Source of the DNA: Dryocosmus kuriphilus
Taxonomy: Eukaryota; Arthropoda; Insecta; Hymenoptera; Cynipidae
DNA: 64,000 nt
Assembly: GCA_038277395.1 (NCBI GenBank)
Contig: CM076192.1
Location: forward strand, 51,135,119-51,199,118
Reading direction: 5' to 3'
Under the pieces are notes generated by a model, which was not told where the DNA came from, searched no databases, and saw only the letters and a list, made by a program, of their open reading frames with translations. The stretch's first letter is position 1. Each line of letters opens with the position of its first letter. This document shows, piece after piece, positions 11,601 through 22,715 of this stretch. Position numbers and translations under genes: made by a program.

Positions 11601-12873
11601 TTTAAGCTGCGGAAGAAGAGGACTCTAATGAATGGCGAAATCCGCTGGGATTGTACAAATAAAAACTGCACCTACAGAATATACACACTTGACTACACAA
11701 GTGAAATTGTTCGTTGGCGAAGCGAACATAATCATCAAGAAGAAGATGCAGTAAAAATCGACGTGCAGAAGATTAGTGCTGCCTGTAAGAGGAAAGCTCC
11801 GGAAAATTTAACTGAAAAACCATCAACAATTGTTCGCAAAGAGTTAAATAATAGTGGCATTCCAAGGGCGTCAACAACAAAAGACCTCGATAATGTAAAG
11901 CAATTCATGTATCGAGCTCGACGCAAGGTTTTGCCGGCATTACCAACATCAGCTGAAGAAGTCATAAATACCTTTCGGAAAGAACAATCGTTACCTCAGA
12001 AGGTGAGGAATTCGTTACAATCAACGACGCGCAGTCAAGAAAATTGTTGTTTTCTCGTGCTTGACAAACTTAATAACTTTGTGCAATGTTTCGCTTATTT
12101 ACGTAGATGGAACATTTTCACACTGCACTAAGTTTTTCCTTCAACTTTTCACCATAATAGGCTTCTGCAATAGGGTCGGTATATTCCTCTCGCCTTTTCC
12201 TAATTATTGCCTAATAAACGAAAAGTTTCGTATTCAGTACTTTTCTCACTCCTTAAAAGTCACTGCTTTGACTAATTAGGTTTGAATTTTAGCCCTTCTA
12301 CAATAGTAATTGACTTCGAAAGGTCTATTCACGAAGCTGTTGAAAGTGTCTGGCCTGAATCAATTATTAAAGAGTGCAATTTCCATCTGACACAAGCTTG
12401 TTGGCGGAAAATTCAAAAGCTGAGGTTATCCTCAGAATATAAGGACCAGAAGTTAGAAATCGCTAATTGGCTGCGGCATACAATGGGCTTTATGTATTTG
12501 CCTCCAGAAGAGGTGCATATACGTTTTTTCGAAGGTTTTATGAGTGATCAGCCAAACGATCCACGAGTTATTGAATACTTCGATTATCTTTTGGAGAATT
12601 ATATCTCTGAAGAAGCGATATTTCCTCAAAAAATTTGGGCAGAAGCAAATTCAGCTTCGACTAGAACTACAAATTGTAACGAGTCATTTCACTCTCACTT
12701 TAATGCTCTATTCTACATGCAACATCCAGATCTAAATTCATTTGTTGATACACTGCTTGATTTTCAAGTAGACACTTACGTCTCGTTGCAAAGCAAGCAC
12801 ATTACTCTTCGCAAGCACGATAAGCTAACGCAAAATCGAAAATTAATTATTGAAAACATTCTCCAACTATATC
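11547..12873 (+). pseudogene. MULE transposase with FLYWCH finger, decayed
   Basis: Residues 1-65 of the first frame (from 11547) match a FLYWCH zinc finger: Gly-Lys-Arg-Gly, then a Cys-x4-Cys pair (CTNKNC) and a final HNH. A degenerate linker follows. The MULE catalytic region then appears in other frames: DGTF near 12100, LFTIIG, a VIDFE block near 12300 (second acidic residue) and CNFHLTQACWRKIQ. A C-terminal segment has NCNESFHSHFNAL. At least two frameshifts (about 12050-12095 and about 12170) and in-frame stops near 12210 and 12276 separate the blocks. The gene ends where the nested repeat begins at 12874. MULE transposases cut and paste DNA as DDE enzymes, and this copy cannot make a full protein. 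Confidence 0.85.
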
Positions 12874-14068
12874 AAAAAAAATCTGCCCGCTTCGCGGGCA
12901 CATTCTCATCGCGCGCTTCGCGCTCGATAGATTATTCACCTCGCGCTACGCGCTCGGTGTTTCTGGATGGTATAAACCTTTAAATTAAAAATTCCAAAAG
13001 AAATTATTTTACTTAAGGCTCTATCGCCCTTAAGGAATACATTCTCATCATGACACTCGCGCTTCGCGCTCGATAATTACATTTTTTAAAACGCATTGTA
13101 GATTGGTAAAGTTTTTTAGTGATTTTCCAAATTTTCACAATAGAGGATTTCGATTCTTAAAAGTAAAACGATGAGTCTTAACGAATAAATTTTGTAGCTC
13201 TTTCCAAGGTGAACAATTCTGCTTGTTAATATTTTCTCATATCTTGCACAGTTTTGCTGAAAAGTGGTTTGCTTTATATTTCATACAATGTTTCACGAAT
13301 AACTCAAAAACTACGCATCTGATCAAAAAAATGATAGAAAGTAAATTTGTAGACCTTTTTGAGGCGAACAATTTTGTTTATTATTATTTTTCCGTATCTT
13401 CCATAATTTGGCGGGAAATTTGAAATTTTTCATTTTTAATAACGTTTTATCGATTAAAACAAAAACCGTGCATTTTATCAAAAAATGGTTTAAACAAAAT
13501 TTGTAGATCTTTTTAAATTGAACAACTTTGTTCTTTACCATTTTTTTGTATCTTGAATATTTTGGCGGGAAACCACAGTTTTTTAATTTTAAGAGCGTTT
13601 TCTTGATTAAAACAAAAACCGTTCATTTTATCGAAAAACGGTTAAGACAAAATTTGTAGATTTTTTTGAGATGAACAATTTTACTTTCTTACGATTTTTT
13701 TGTATCTCTCATAGTTTAGTCGGAAAATGAATTTCTTGATTTTGTGTAAACCGTTTTTGATGGATAAAACCATAACCGTTGGTCAAAAACCGCTGGTTAA
13801 CGAACTCGTCCTTTCTTTTTGGACCTTAAAGTAGTGTGCAAAGCGCAATCCAATCCGATTAGTCCTTCGAAAGTTATCGTGGGAACAGACGACAACGACA
13901 ACGACGACAACGACAACGACGACAACACGACGACAACGCCAACAGACAGACAGACACGGTCGTAAAAACCATTTTTCGGATTCAGGAGTCTTAAAACGTG
14001 GAGATTTCATGAAATCCGCGAAAGTCAAATTTTGCATAAATCTAATACCTTCTCTGATGAGAATGTAA
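12874..14068 (+). repeat. Dispersed repeat family, copy 2 (nested in MULE)
   Basis: Starts at an A-run and the hairpin TGCCCGCTTCGCGGGCA. It continues with CGCGCTTCGCGCTCG-type mini-palindromes (12910-13075), then diverged monomers of about 150 bp, then CGACAACGACAACGACGACA microsatellite DNA (13890-13960), GACAGACAGACACGGTCG, and ends near GAGAATGTAA. The end points agree with copy 3 (30453-31729), which defines the unit as about 1.2-1.3 kb. Frames through it are not genes. Confidence 0.82.
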
Positions 14069-14190
14069 AAAGTTATCTCGATGTACACGTTTGTGAAAAA
14101 TGTTTCTAAACAAGTTCATCCTTAACTCGTTCATTGAGAAAAAAAGCAGTAAAGCCCAATATTTATTATTTTTAGTGCAGTTTTTCGATT

Positions 14191-14698
14191 GTACCTTCTT
14201 TCACCATATTTGTATTTGTCACCATTTATAATTCTGGAAAATCAAAAAATAGGCCCTTTTCAGGGCCAACAAATTATTGTACGGAGGAATTCTTTCTTAG
14301 TTCTAAAACATGGTATTTTTAATAAAAAATTTTTGTTCATCTTCCACAACACAGACTTGAAAAAAATCCAATAAAATTGAAACATTTCCCCTAAAATTGC
14401 TTGAAATATCTTGAAATCCCTTGAAATTTATATTTAAAAAAAAAAACACTTTTCTGGGTGTCACTTTCAGAAAGTCAAGCGAAGAATTTCACTAGACGAA
14501 ATCATATTTGTATTCGCCACGAAAAGTGAAATTTACGAATGCTTCAGCAGAAATTTAAGAACCATTGACGCAAACGATGAGTGCAATAAAGTGACAGCCG
14601 CGGAACCCTGACGCAAAAGACGAGTGTACCTGGCGAACTCCGGGAGGCATCTAAGTGGACCCTCATTAAATGACGGAAACGATCTACATTCTACGCCC
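14191..14698. repeat. Right long TIR of the MULE
   Basis: Inverted partner of 10521-11192. It ends with CGCCC at 14698, followed by the TTAAAAAT target duplication. Confidence 0.82.
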
Positions 14699-14916
14699 TT
14701 AAAAATGTATTATATTGAAATTTTAAATTCGTCTGTTATAAAACAAAATATTTTTTCATAAAACTTGAATAAAGTATTTGTATATTATATTGTTAGTCAC
14801 TTGCATTCTTAACTGTTATTAAATTTCAATTTTTTAAAAAGTATGATTCTAAAAATGTTTGCATTCCCTAAAATTGAAAATTTTTATATTATTGTTCACA
14901 AGGGACTTTTTGTATA

Positions 14917-16158
14917 CAGTCTGTTCCACAAGAAAGAATACGCGTTTTCTCGAAAAGTTTTAAAGAAAACTTTATTTTTATTTTTTGGCATGAAAAAACG
15001 CTTTAAAAATTAGGGAGGACTTACCTTAATAAATGGTCCAATCGCCGTTATTCTCGATAATGGCCTGGCATCTTCTGGGCATGCTCTCGACTAATTTTTC
15101 AGCATATTCTAAAGATAGAGAGCGCCACACCTCTCTAATTCGTCGGGAGAGCTGCTTGAGGGTGAATACACGCCTTCCTGCAAGTTTTCTCTTAACGACA
15201 CTCCACACATTTTCAATCGGATTGGCATCAGGAGATTGTGAAGGCCAGGCCAAGGTGACGACGCCATTTTCAGCTTTCCAGTTCTTGCAGAGGCGACTGC
15301 AATGTTTGGGATCGTTGTCCTCTTGAAGGATCCAAACCTCATTATTGGCTCCAAACATCTTTTCTGCAGACCTGAGAAGACCATGCTTGTAGATTTTGAC
15401 CATTTTTTCCGCGTTCAAGTTCTCAGTGAACATCTCTAAACAGCTAAAACCGCGCTGTGAGAAGCATCCCCAAACGTGGATCTTTGCTGGGTGTTTAACA
15501 GTTCGCTGGAGGAACCGCTCACCTTTGCCTGGCCAGGCACGTTTTATTGGAATCCACGCCCAAAAGGATGCTTCGTCGGAAAAAATCACATTTGACCAAT
15601 CGCGATCATTATTTTCCATAGCCCATGACAGCCGTTTTTGCATGTGCACTTCTGAGAGCAGGGGCTTCTGCCTCGTGCTACGGTACTGCATGTTTGCCTC
15701 AGCTAATCTGCGTCTTATGGTGTTTATACTAACGTCTAATCCCTTCTCCGCTAGCTTAGCCTTGGCTTCGCGCAGCCTTAGAGTGGGGTTGCGCTTGAAT
15801 AGTGCGATGATCCCCTTATCCACCTTGCTGACGTTGCTCGCGTCAACAGCTTTTGTGTCCCTATACCGCTCCACCCACTTTTGCACGAAGTACTTAGACT
15901 TTTTAAGCACTTTAGCAGCAGCTGAGTATGAAAGTTTTGGTCCGTGTGCATTGCTGCACAAAACACAGCTTCGAACCATTTAGCGTATACTGCACTTATT
16001 GCGCAAACTTGTTCACTATCCGACACTTCGAATGAGACTGAACCAAATCGGCGGTTCCGCTCTTGCCCTTGAAACGCACAGTCAGGCCAAAAAAGAAACG
16101 AACAAAAATCTTTAAAACTTTTCGAGAAAACACGTATTCTTTCTTGTGGAACAGACTG
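14917..16158 (-). mobile_element. Complete Tc1-like transposon (1242 bp)
   Basis: Inverted terminal repeats of about 49 bp begin CAGTCTGTTCCACAAGAAAG and differ at one position (CGCG against CGTG). TA dinucleotides flank both ends (14915-14916 and 16159-16160), the usual Tc1/mariner target duplication. The single transposase gene runs on the minus strand and ends about 110 bp from the left end. The near-identity of the TIRs indicates a recent insertion. Confidence 0.95.
15026..15979 (-). CDS. Tc1-like transposase (DD34E)
   Basis: A 317-residue cut-and-paste transposase. The N-terminal part (about 18-110) has helix-turn-helix-type DNA-binding sequence (SAAAKVLKKSKYFVQKWVER; NTIRRRL). The catalytic acids are visible: D135 in FSDEASFW, D221 in LQEDNDPKH and E256 in PDANPIENVW. 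The 34 residues between the last two are diagnostic of Tc1 (DD34E). No internal stop is seen. The length is slightly short of the usual 340. A frame starting at 16026 (MSDSEQVC...) could hold the true N-terminus after one frameshift, so activity is uncertain. The C-terminus ENNGDWTIY is complete. Confidence 0.93.
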   Translation of the reverse strand: MVRSCVLCSNAHGPKLSYSAAAKVLKKSKYFVQKWVERYRDTKAVDASNVSKVDKGIIALFKRNPTLRLREAKAKLAEKGLDVSINTIRRRLAEANMQYRSTRQKPLLSEVHMQKRLSWAMENNDRDWSNVIFSDEASFWAWIPIKRAWPGKGERFLQRTVKHPAKIHVWGCFSQRGFSCLEMFTENLNAEKMVKIYKHGLLRSAEKMFGANNEVWILQEDNDPKHCSRLCKNWKAENGVVTLAWPSQSPDANPIENVWSVVKRKLAGRRVFTLKQLSRRIREVWRSLSLEYAEKLVESMPRRCQAIIENNGDWTIY

Positions 16159-16843
16159 TATTAATGTTTTATCTCATTATTTGAAACGTAATGCTAGGTA
16201 ATACAACGCAATCACGGGAATATTCAATGAATTTGTGGTATTTGTCACTCTAGTTCCAAATTTGATGCTCAAAACTTGAAAGCATCTATTTATACTATCA
16301 CATTTATAACTTTCAGAATCTTTGATTTATAATAAATAGCTTCCAGTCTAATTGTAAAGTCTTCCATGTTTAACATAATTAATATGAAAAATATTGAAAT
16401 TTCAATAAGATTTTCCAGGATAAAAAAATCCAATAATCGTAGAAATATAATTTAGTATAGAAGTCTGGAAATTGGAACTCTTGCAAGTTTGTAAGAACAA
16501 AAGTAGCTAGTAAAAATAATTTATGAGAACATAAAAAATATTGTATCTGGATGTCTTAATCGAATTTTAAGCATTAAACGTTCTTAAACTGATACAAAAT
16601 TTAAAATATTTGAGGCAGAAAATTCCATGTTAGAAATAATTAAGAAAATAACAATTGGGTTCAGAAATATTTTATAACTTGAAAGCCTTAAAAGTTGAAC
16701 GTGAACATTCAACCGAATGCTAAAATTCGAATACATAGGTCGTAAAAATTAAAACAGTATAGTTATATTCTTGACATTTTAAGTTTGATTTGATTTTGAA
16801 GTTGTTTATATGTGCACTCGCTACTGCGCTTGCGTCATACGTA
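16159..16843. other. Non-coding DNA
   Basis: AT-rich and without a recognisable gene or element. Confidence 0.5.
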
Positions 16844-17606
16844 CACTGTAAAATTTTTTGGGAATTTTCCCTACTGATTGTCAGGGAAAATTCCCAATTT
16901 TCGTTGGGAAAGAGGGTTTTTCCAAAAATGTTAGGGACTTTTCCCTAATTTTAGGGAAAGTTCCGGAAAAGCATGAAATATTCCCTAACTGTTCGGGAAT
17001 TTTCCGGAAACTTAAGGGAATTGACAACACACTGAGAGGGTCGACCTACAGGGAGGAGGTACGAGTAGCTACCGCTAGATGGCCTATAAATTGGGCTTTC
17101 GCAAGCAAGACTGAGAGCTCCGTTTATAAAGGCGGCACGTTCCTCTGAGTAGGTATCTTCTCTTCAGTTTCGCTTCGAGAAGTAGACGCTCTGATATGAA
17201 GCAGACTGTTCCCTACGAAATGTTAGAGGAAATCCCCAAACTCTTGGGTAAAGTTCCAGCAGCTTCCCTTTGAATTTTTCTATGAACTGAAAGGGAAAAT
17301 TCTCAACTTTTTACGGATTTTCACCATGGAATGTTAGGGAAGATTCTCAAAATCTTCGATAAATACCCAACTTCTTTGGGAATTTTCCCTACGAAATGTT
17401 AAGCAAAATTCCCAAACTCTCATGTAAATTCCCAATATGTTTGGGAATTTCCCTAAGAAAGTTTGCGGAAAATTCCCAAACTCTCAGGTAAATTGACAAC
17501 TTTTTTGGGAATTTCCCCTACAAAATGTTAGGAAAATTCCCAAAGTGTTTGGGTACAAAGCTTCACGAATTTTTTTGGGAAAATTACCAAAAAAAATTTT
17601 ACAGTG
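16844..17606. mobile_element. 763-bp MITE with GGGAATTTTCC-like units
   Basis: Ends CACTGTAAAATTTTTTGGG and, inverted, CACTGTAAAATTTTTTTTGG form the TIR, and the flanking CGTA and TACG extend the symmetry. The interior repeats GGGAATTTTCCCTA, AATGTTAGGG and AATTCCCAAACTCT in both orientations (16859, 16886, 16995, 17380, 17443, 17508, 17577), giving a quasi-tandem structure. A 96-codon frame (16858-17148) is a by-product. The CACTGT terminus is shared with the element at 61176-61726. Confidence 0.72.
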
Positions 17607-17693
17607 TACGATTGCACGATAGAGAGACAGAAAGACTGAAAAGGAGTGAGTGAGAGAGAGAAATTTTTGATCTTCTGAAACAAAGTCTCAACG

Positions 17694-17700
17694 CACAGTG
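17694..17700 (+). other. Left Transib terminal heptamer CACAGTG
   Basis: This is identical to the consensus heptamer of V(D)J recombination signals, a known similarity between Transib ends and RAG targets. The next bases are GAGCAAAAAAAGCAAAGG. No obvious nonamer is claimed. Confidence 0.8.
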
Positions 17701-17839
17701 GAGCAAAAAAAGCAAAGGTCTTTCAATTTTTGTAAATTCGTACCTCAAATTTTACAAAAATGTATCAGCAGAAACCAACAAAAAATGCAGGATATAGTCG
17801 TTTATGAAAGTTGAAGATGACTTTCTTGTACTGTTTTCT

Positions 17840-19440
17840 CTACGCCTCTTTAAACCTTTGTTTCTTAGCTTCTTGTGCATCCTCTGATAATTGACTAATT
17901 GGAACTACAAAAGAGTCAATTATTTTTGCGCATTGTGTGAGAATTTTGTGCATAGACGCAAGCATGAAGTACCAACTGTACATTTTTACGTAAAGCTCTG
18001 TAGTATCACTCGTAAACTTCTGGAAGCGTTCAGTGTTAATAGGTTTACTGGATGCCAAAACTTGCAAAATGATGTACAAATTTCTTATCAGTTGCACATC
18101 AACACCGGTAATCTCATTGACCTTCCCGAAATTTTGAAAGAACTTTTGGGCCGCGTTTCCATCGTTTGTGGAGTCAGATCCATGTTTTATCACGTCAACG
18201 ATTATTCCAATTTGTTTTTGTAGTTCATTTTGAAATAAACGCTATGTATGTCATGTAGTACTTTCTCTTTCTTCAGTTTACATGCTCATTCTCGAAAGGG
18301 TAAGCGATAAGAAATGTGTAGAATGCATTCCATGAAACGAATCCGTGCATTCAGTGTCTGTAATCCGTGCTGAAATGCATCCACGTCTTGTTCCTTAGCC
18401 TGTATTATTTCTAAGCGGTTCATTTCAGAAGGCTCTGCTCCGCAAATAGCGCAGTTGGAGGAAGAAGACGTTTGAGTGACGACTTGGCTACTTTACCATC
18501 AATCATGGTACAAATAAGTTCATACTCGACAGAATAAGTAATTCTATTTAGATTGATTTTTTCCAGGCTTCAGTCGTTTAATTTGTCCTTTGATGTTTCC
18601 TACTTCAGTTAAAATTTTGTCTTTTGTCTCTTGTTCGTAATGAAATAAAATAGGCAGACAAGAGTTTCGAGAGGAAGGTCGTGGATTGTGCCAGATTGTT
18701 GTTTCGTTATCTACAGTTATGATAGATATAGGTACCATGGACATCAAAAAAAGACTTGAGGTTGAAATCATTGCATTTTCAGATTTGTGTTGATATGGAT
18801 TTAAGCCAGAAATACCATCACAACCGTATTTCACTTTTACCGTATTGTTCGTATATTCAACAGGTTTAACATCATTAAGTTGCAATACTCGTCCAGCGGT
18901 ATGATCAAGTAGTTTTTGAAGATATATATAGTAGCCCCTGTTTCGGTAATTTCTATTCCCTAATTCGGCGGATAGCATTGCTATTTAGCATTTTTAATTG
19001 CTTTGTATGATGGAAAAACATCAACATTTTTTTCTTTCAAATGTTTTCTAAGCAGTTCATAATTGTTTTTGCTCAGTTTTAGATCAGTGAAAAGCGCTAG
19101 TGCTTCGTCATCAGAGAACGGTATTCCTTCTTGTGATGTATCTGCTTCCATATCCTCTAAATCTATTTTTTTTTGCCATTTGGCACATTTAAAGCACCTT
19201 TTGTGAGGATTTCATTTGCAGTCTTCTGGTTCAAAGTTTGCATTTTTAGCAGTATGTAAACATCGTTTTTTGTCACGTTCTGTTTTATTGGCTCAACCCT
19301 TCTTCTTTTCGTTTTTTCTGAACATTCTTCAAAACTCTTTGCTTTTCGGGGTTGCAAGGTGGATGCTTCAGAAACTGAAAATATACTTTTCAACCAGGAT
19401 ATATTTGTCTGAATAAAATTATCCTTATTACAACAAGAAG
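17840..19440 (-). pseudogene. Transib / RAG1-like transposase, decayed
   Basis: Read on the minus strand from about 19440. Segments in order: a basic N-terminal region (SFEECSEKTKRRR, to 19163); DDEALALFTDLKLSKNNYEL and FPSYKAIKNAK (about 19110-18990) followed by a stop; LLDHTAGRVL and the first catalytic acid in KYGCDGISG, then TIWHNPRPSS (18978-18544); MIDGKVAK and the zinc pair CAICGAEPSEMN (about 18510-18420); LNARIRFMECILHISYRLPF with a stop near 18290; and STNDGNAAQKFF to SQLSEDAQEAKK (18193-17840), where the Glu of SEDAQEA aligns with the RAG1 catalytic Glu region. Frameshifts fall near 19160, 18470 and 18235. No clear second Asp is visible in the ARIRF block. Transib transposases are the relatives of RAG1. 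Confidence 0.78.
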
Positions 19441-19697
19441 ATCTCCACCTGTTGTTGAAAGATGGTAAAAAATATTGAGTGAGTTTGTTTCGAACTAAAC
19501 CCTAGGGAGTGTGCTTTTCCTTTAAATGATTGCAAGAAACTTCTGCAGTCTTAAAACTCGAATTTAACAAAACATCGAATAACTCTCTATTTACAATGTT
19601 AATATAGAATCCATGACTGCCTTCTTAAAAAAAAAACTAAAAATTAAAAACACACAACAATCTAAGACACAAAATTAATGTAAGAGTATTGATTACA

Positions 19698-20360
19698 CAG
19701 CCCCACAAAAAAAAAATTTTCTGAAGCCCAAGCTAAACCACCATACTCATACGTTTTTGAGGTCGCTGAATCCGAATCCGGGGTCAGTTTGACCCCATCA
19801 GGTCAGAATAAAGGTCAATTCAAGGTCAAAGTCAAGAAAACCGTTAGATCGGAGAAAACCTCGACTCTAAGACGTTTTCAGGGTCGCTGAATCCGAATCC
19901 GGGGTCATTTTGACCCGATAAGGTCAGAATAAAGGTCAAGTCAAGGTCAAGATGATGAGAAATAATAATGATCTAATCAGTGTGAATTGTTACTCTAAGA
20001 TGTTTCTGGGGTCGCTGAATCTGAATCCAGGGTCATTTTGACTCCATCAGGTGGGGCTTAAGGTCATTCTAAGTTTAACAATTAAAAAAACATTTAATTA
20101 GAGAAAACCTCTACTCTTATACGTTTCTGTGGTCGCTGAATCCAAATATGGGATAATTCCAGGGTCATGTTACATTCTAAAAAAGAGAAAAAAAATTGAA
20201 TCTGAGAAAGCCACTCTTCTAAAACGTTTCTGAGGTCGCTTAATCTGATTCTGGAGTCATTTTCACCACATCAGGTAAGGATCAGGGTCAAAAGAAATTG
20301 TTTAAAATGATTTTGGTTACAATTTCTGAATCGTTACATTGAATTTCGAAAATTATCACT
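19698..20360. repeat. Left long TIR with five tandem subunits
   Basis: Contains five copies of a unit of about 100-130 bp that starts at GGTCGCTGAATCCGAATCC and passes through GGTCATTTTGACC and AAGGTCAA (starts near 19762, 19883, 20011, 20132, 20234). AGGTCA half-sites are dense here. Confidence 0.85.
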
Positions 20361-20589
20361 TGATTAAGTGTTTTTTTAGTTATCTAACCCTTTTGTCCTT
20401 TTTGTTTATGATTCCGAAGCAATGGTGTATTTGACGTTATCAGGTCAGGGTTGACGTTATCTTTTGCATGGGCAGTTGTGACAACAGAAGCGATATTTTA
20501 TGGACCAACGATGCTCCCCTAAACTACGGTTAACAGGTGTGGATCAAGTTTCCGAGTACGATCCTCCGGAGTACGCACATTGGCGTTAG

Positions 20590-20985
20590 AGATAAAACAT
20601 TAAACAGTTTCTTGAGCGTAATTCCATTTACGCTTACCACTTAGAGGGCAATCTTCAACATGCTCGAACATTTTGGTTATGATCAAAGGACTTAGTGTAG
20701 CGTCACTGATAAGCTCAACTTTAGTTTCTGAGCAAATAACTCAATTTCTGCAATGACAGTCCGATATTTCCGCAGAAATTCAAAATCCTGCTACCGCGAG
20801 GGATACTGGGACGATGACAACTGTTTCGAAAGGAGATGTGTAGAATGATTCGCTTTCCAGTCCAATGTGGTATCGAAGCCAGCGTGGCGCGCTGCCTTGC
20901 AGGGAGGCATTAGGGTGCGAGGATGAAGCCGTAGCGTGTCTGACGACGAGTTGACATTTGTCCTCGTCAGAGTCAGAAAGCTCTC
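20590..20985 (-). pseudogene. Possible decayed coding sequence, family unknown
   Basis: On the minus strand a coherent protein-like stretch reads GFDTTLDWKANHSTHLLSK, a stop, then DFEFLRKYRTVIAEIELFAQ. After a frameshift it reads LISDATLSPLIITKMFEHV and GKRKWNYAQETV. The amino-acid composition looks coding rather than random, but I do not recognise the family. It lies between the left TIR and the transposase gene of the 9.7-kb transposon, on the opposite strand. It could be a second element gene or a captured fragment. Confidence 0.3.
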
Positions 20986-21086
20986 ATACTTAGACCTGGG
21001 GAGGTATGAGAGTTATCACCCCCAGGATGGCGGACTCACCTGCGATCGGTCCAGGATCCCTAATGCGTGGGTCTTCGTAATTTTTC

Positions 21087-22566
21087 ATGGTACCTAAAAT
21101 AAAACTCAAACATAAAACAGTTTTTAATAAAAAGACTTCAAGGTCTTTGTTACAAACAAACCCGGGAAGTTCTTCATCTGAACATTCTTGCAACAAAAAT
21201 CCTAATGCATTTTGTTACATATGTGCCAAGTATTACTTTGCAGCTAAACGGAGACCATTATCAAATAATATCAAGAGAATTTACAAGGATTGTTTTGGGA
21301 TTGATGTTGCTAACCAAGATAAAAAGTGGACTCCACACGAAGTATGTAGTGCTTGTTACACGATGATAAGATATGATTCCAAAAAAAAAATCTGAAGTGA
21401 AGTTTGTGAAACCTGCATCTTGGCGAAAACCATTATGCGAAGAAGACTGTTATATCTGCATGACAAATGTAACAGGAATTAACAGAAAAAACATTCATCG
21501 TCTTCAATATCCTGACGCACCAAACTTGATAAGACCAGTAGAGAAAAATGATGACATTGACCATGAACTGGAAACTTCAATCAATTCTCCTGAAAGTATG
21601 TCAATCCGAAACGATTGCTATGTGGATGACGTTGAAGAACAGGAATCTTCAAGGGATGAAAGAGAGAGTACAAGCAGTCAAAACTATGTAACTAGTGATC
21701 AAGACAAGGCTCCCAAAACTATAAATCAAGAAGAGATGAATGATTTTGTGAGAGATTTAGGTTTACCTAAGGATAAAGCGGAATATTTAGCTTCATTCAT
21801 GAAACAACACAACTGGCTATCTAAAGACACAAGAGTATCATTTTACCGGAACAGAGAAGAAAACTTTAGAAAATATTTCACGTTGATACAGGAACCTTCA
21901 TTAGTATATTGTAATGACGTGGAAGGGTTAATGAATGAAATGCATACGGGAATATATACAGGTGACGAATGGAGAATATTCATAGACTCCTCTAAGCAAA
22001 GTCTGAAGGTAGTATTACTCCATAACACCAATGTATATGCTCCAATACCAATAGCGCTTTCAACCGTACTAAAGGAAGAATATAGTACATTGAAATTCAT
22101 ATTAGAGACAACTAAATATTCTGAGCACAAATGGTTGATTTGCGGCGATTTTAAGATCTTAACTATATTGTTAGGACAACAAGCTGGATATTCGAAACAT
22201 CCTTGATTTTTGTGTCTATGGGACAGTAGAGATCGCGCAAATCACTATGTTAAAAAAACATGGACGGACAGAACCTCTCTCCAGGCAGGTTCTGCAAACA
22301 TGTTGCACGAACCACTGGTTGATCGCAGTAAGGTTTTGCTTCCACCTCTCCACATCAAACTCGGCTTAATGAAGCAATTTGTTAAAGCTTTGGATAAAGC
22401 TGGAAAATGCTTCGAAAAACTTCAAGAACTTTTTCCTCATCTTAGTGATGCAAAAATCACTCAAGGTATCTTCGATGGACCACAAATACGCAAACTAATG
22501 AGAGATGGTGACTTCATTTTTACAATGAATGACAAGGAAAAAGTAGCCTGGATAAGTTTTAAAGAT
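21087..22566 (+). pseudogene. DDE-like transposase of the 9.7-kb element, 5' part
   Basis: The first frame has zinc-binding pairs CYICAKYY and VCSACYTM. A frameshift in an A-run near 21385 leads to CYICMTNVTG, an acidic linker, then LVYCNDVEGL, WRIFIDSSKQSLKVVLLHN (probable first catalytic Asp) and WLICGDFKILTILLGQQAGY (probable second Asp). A TGA at 22204-22206 stands where the pattern calls for Cys, just before FLCLWDSRDR. The frame then continues through LLPPLHIKLGLMKQFVKAL and KLMRDGDF to KVAWISFKD, where the gene is cut by the insertion at 22567. The gene resumes at 28405. I recognise the layout as a DDE-type transposon protein repeated in arthropod genomes but cannot name the superfamily. 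Confidence 0.72.
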
Positions 22567-22609
22567 CCCAGGTAGAAATGGCGGTAGTGTGCCGGAGTTC
22601 ACCTCCGGC

Positions 22610-22715
22610 ACAGTACTGGGGCAGTACTGCCCACCAGTACAGACAGCCGGTAGTTCACCCAGTACTGGCTAACTGTTGGCTGCACTATCGGGCCAGTACT
22701 GGACCAGTGGTGCAA
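22610..22715. repeat. CAGTACTGG palindrome cluster, left end
   Basis: The octamer CAGTACTG and its variants occur several times (22612, 22622, 22668, 22695), separated by short spacers such as GGGGCAGTACTGCCC, which is itself a perfect palindrome. Confidence 0.85.

Larger units (their letters stand above)
10521..14698 (+). mobile_element. MULE (Mutator-like) transposon with long TIRs
   Basis: The element starts GGGCGG and ends CGCCC. It is flanked by a perfect 8-bp duplication TTAAAAAT (10513-10520 and 14699-14706), in the 8-10 bp range usual for MULEs. Long TIRs (10521-11192 and 14191-14698) share phrases such as ATCGTTTCCGTCA, CGTCAGGGTTCCGCGGC, GCACTCATCGTTTGCGTCAA and TCCTCCGTACAATAATTTGT. 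Between them lie an inverted duplication (11203-11600), a MULE transposase pseudogene and a nested dispersed repeat (12874-14068). Without the nested repeat the element would be about 3.0 kb. Confidence 0.88.

Noticed and set aside
12874..14068. Helitron assignment for the dispersed repeat
   Set aside because: A hairpin stands at one end, but no CTRR terminus or A/T insertion point could be recognised at the other, so the class is left open.
15033..15983. Plus-strand frames of 97 and 195 codons
   Set aside because: They are antisense shadows of the Tc1 transposase.
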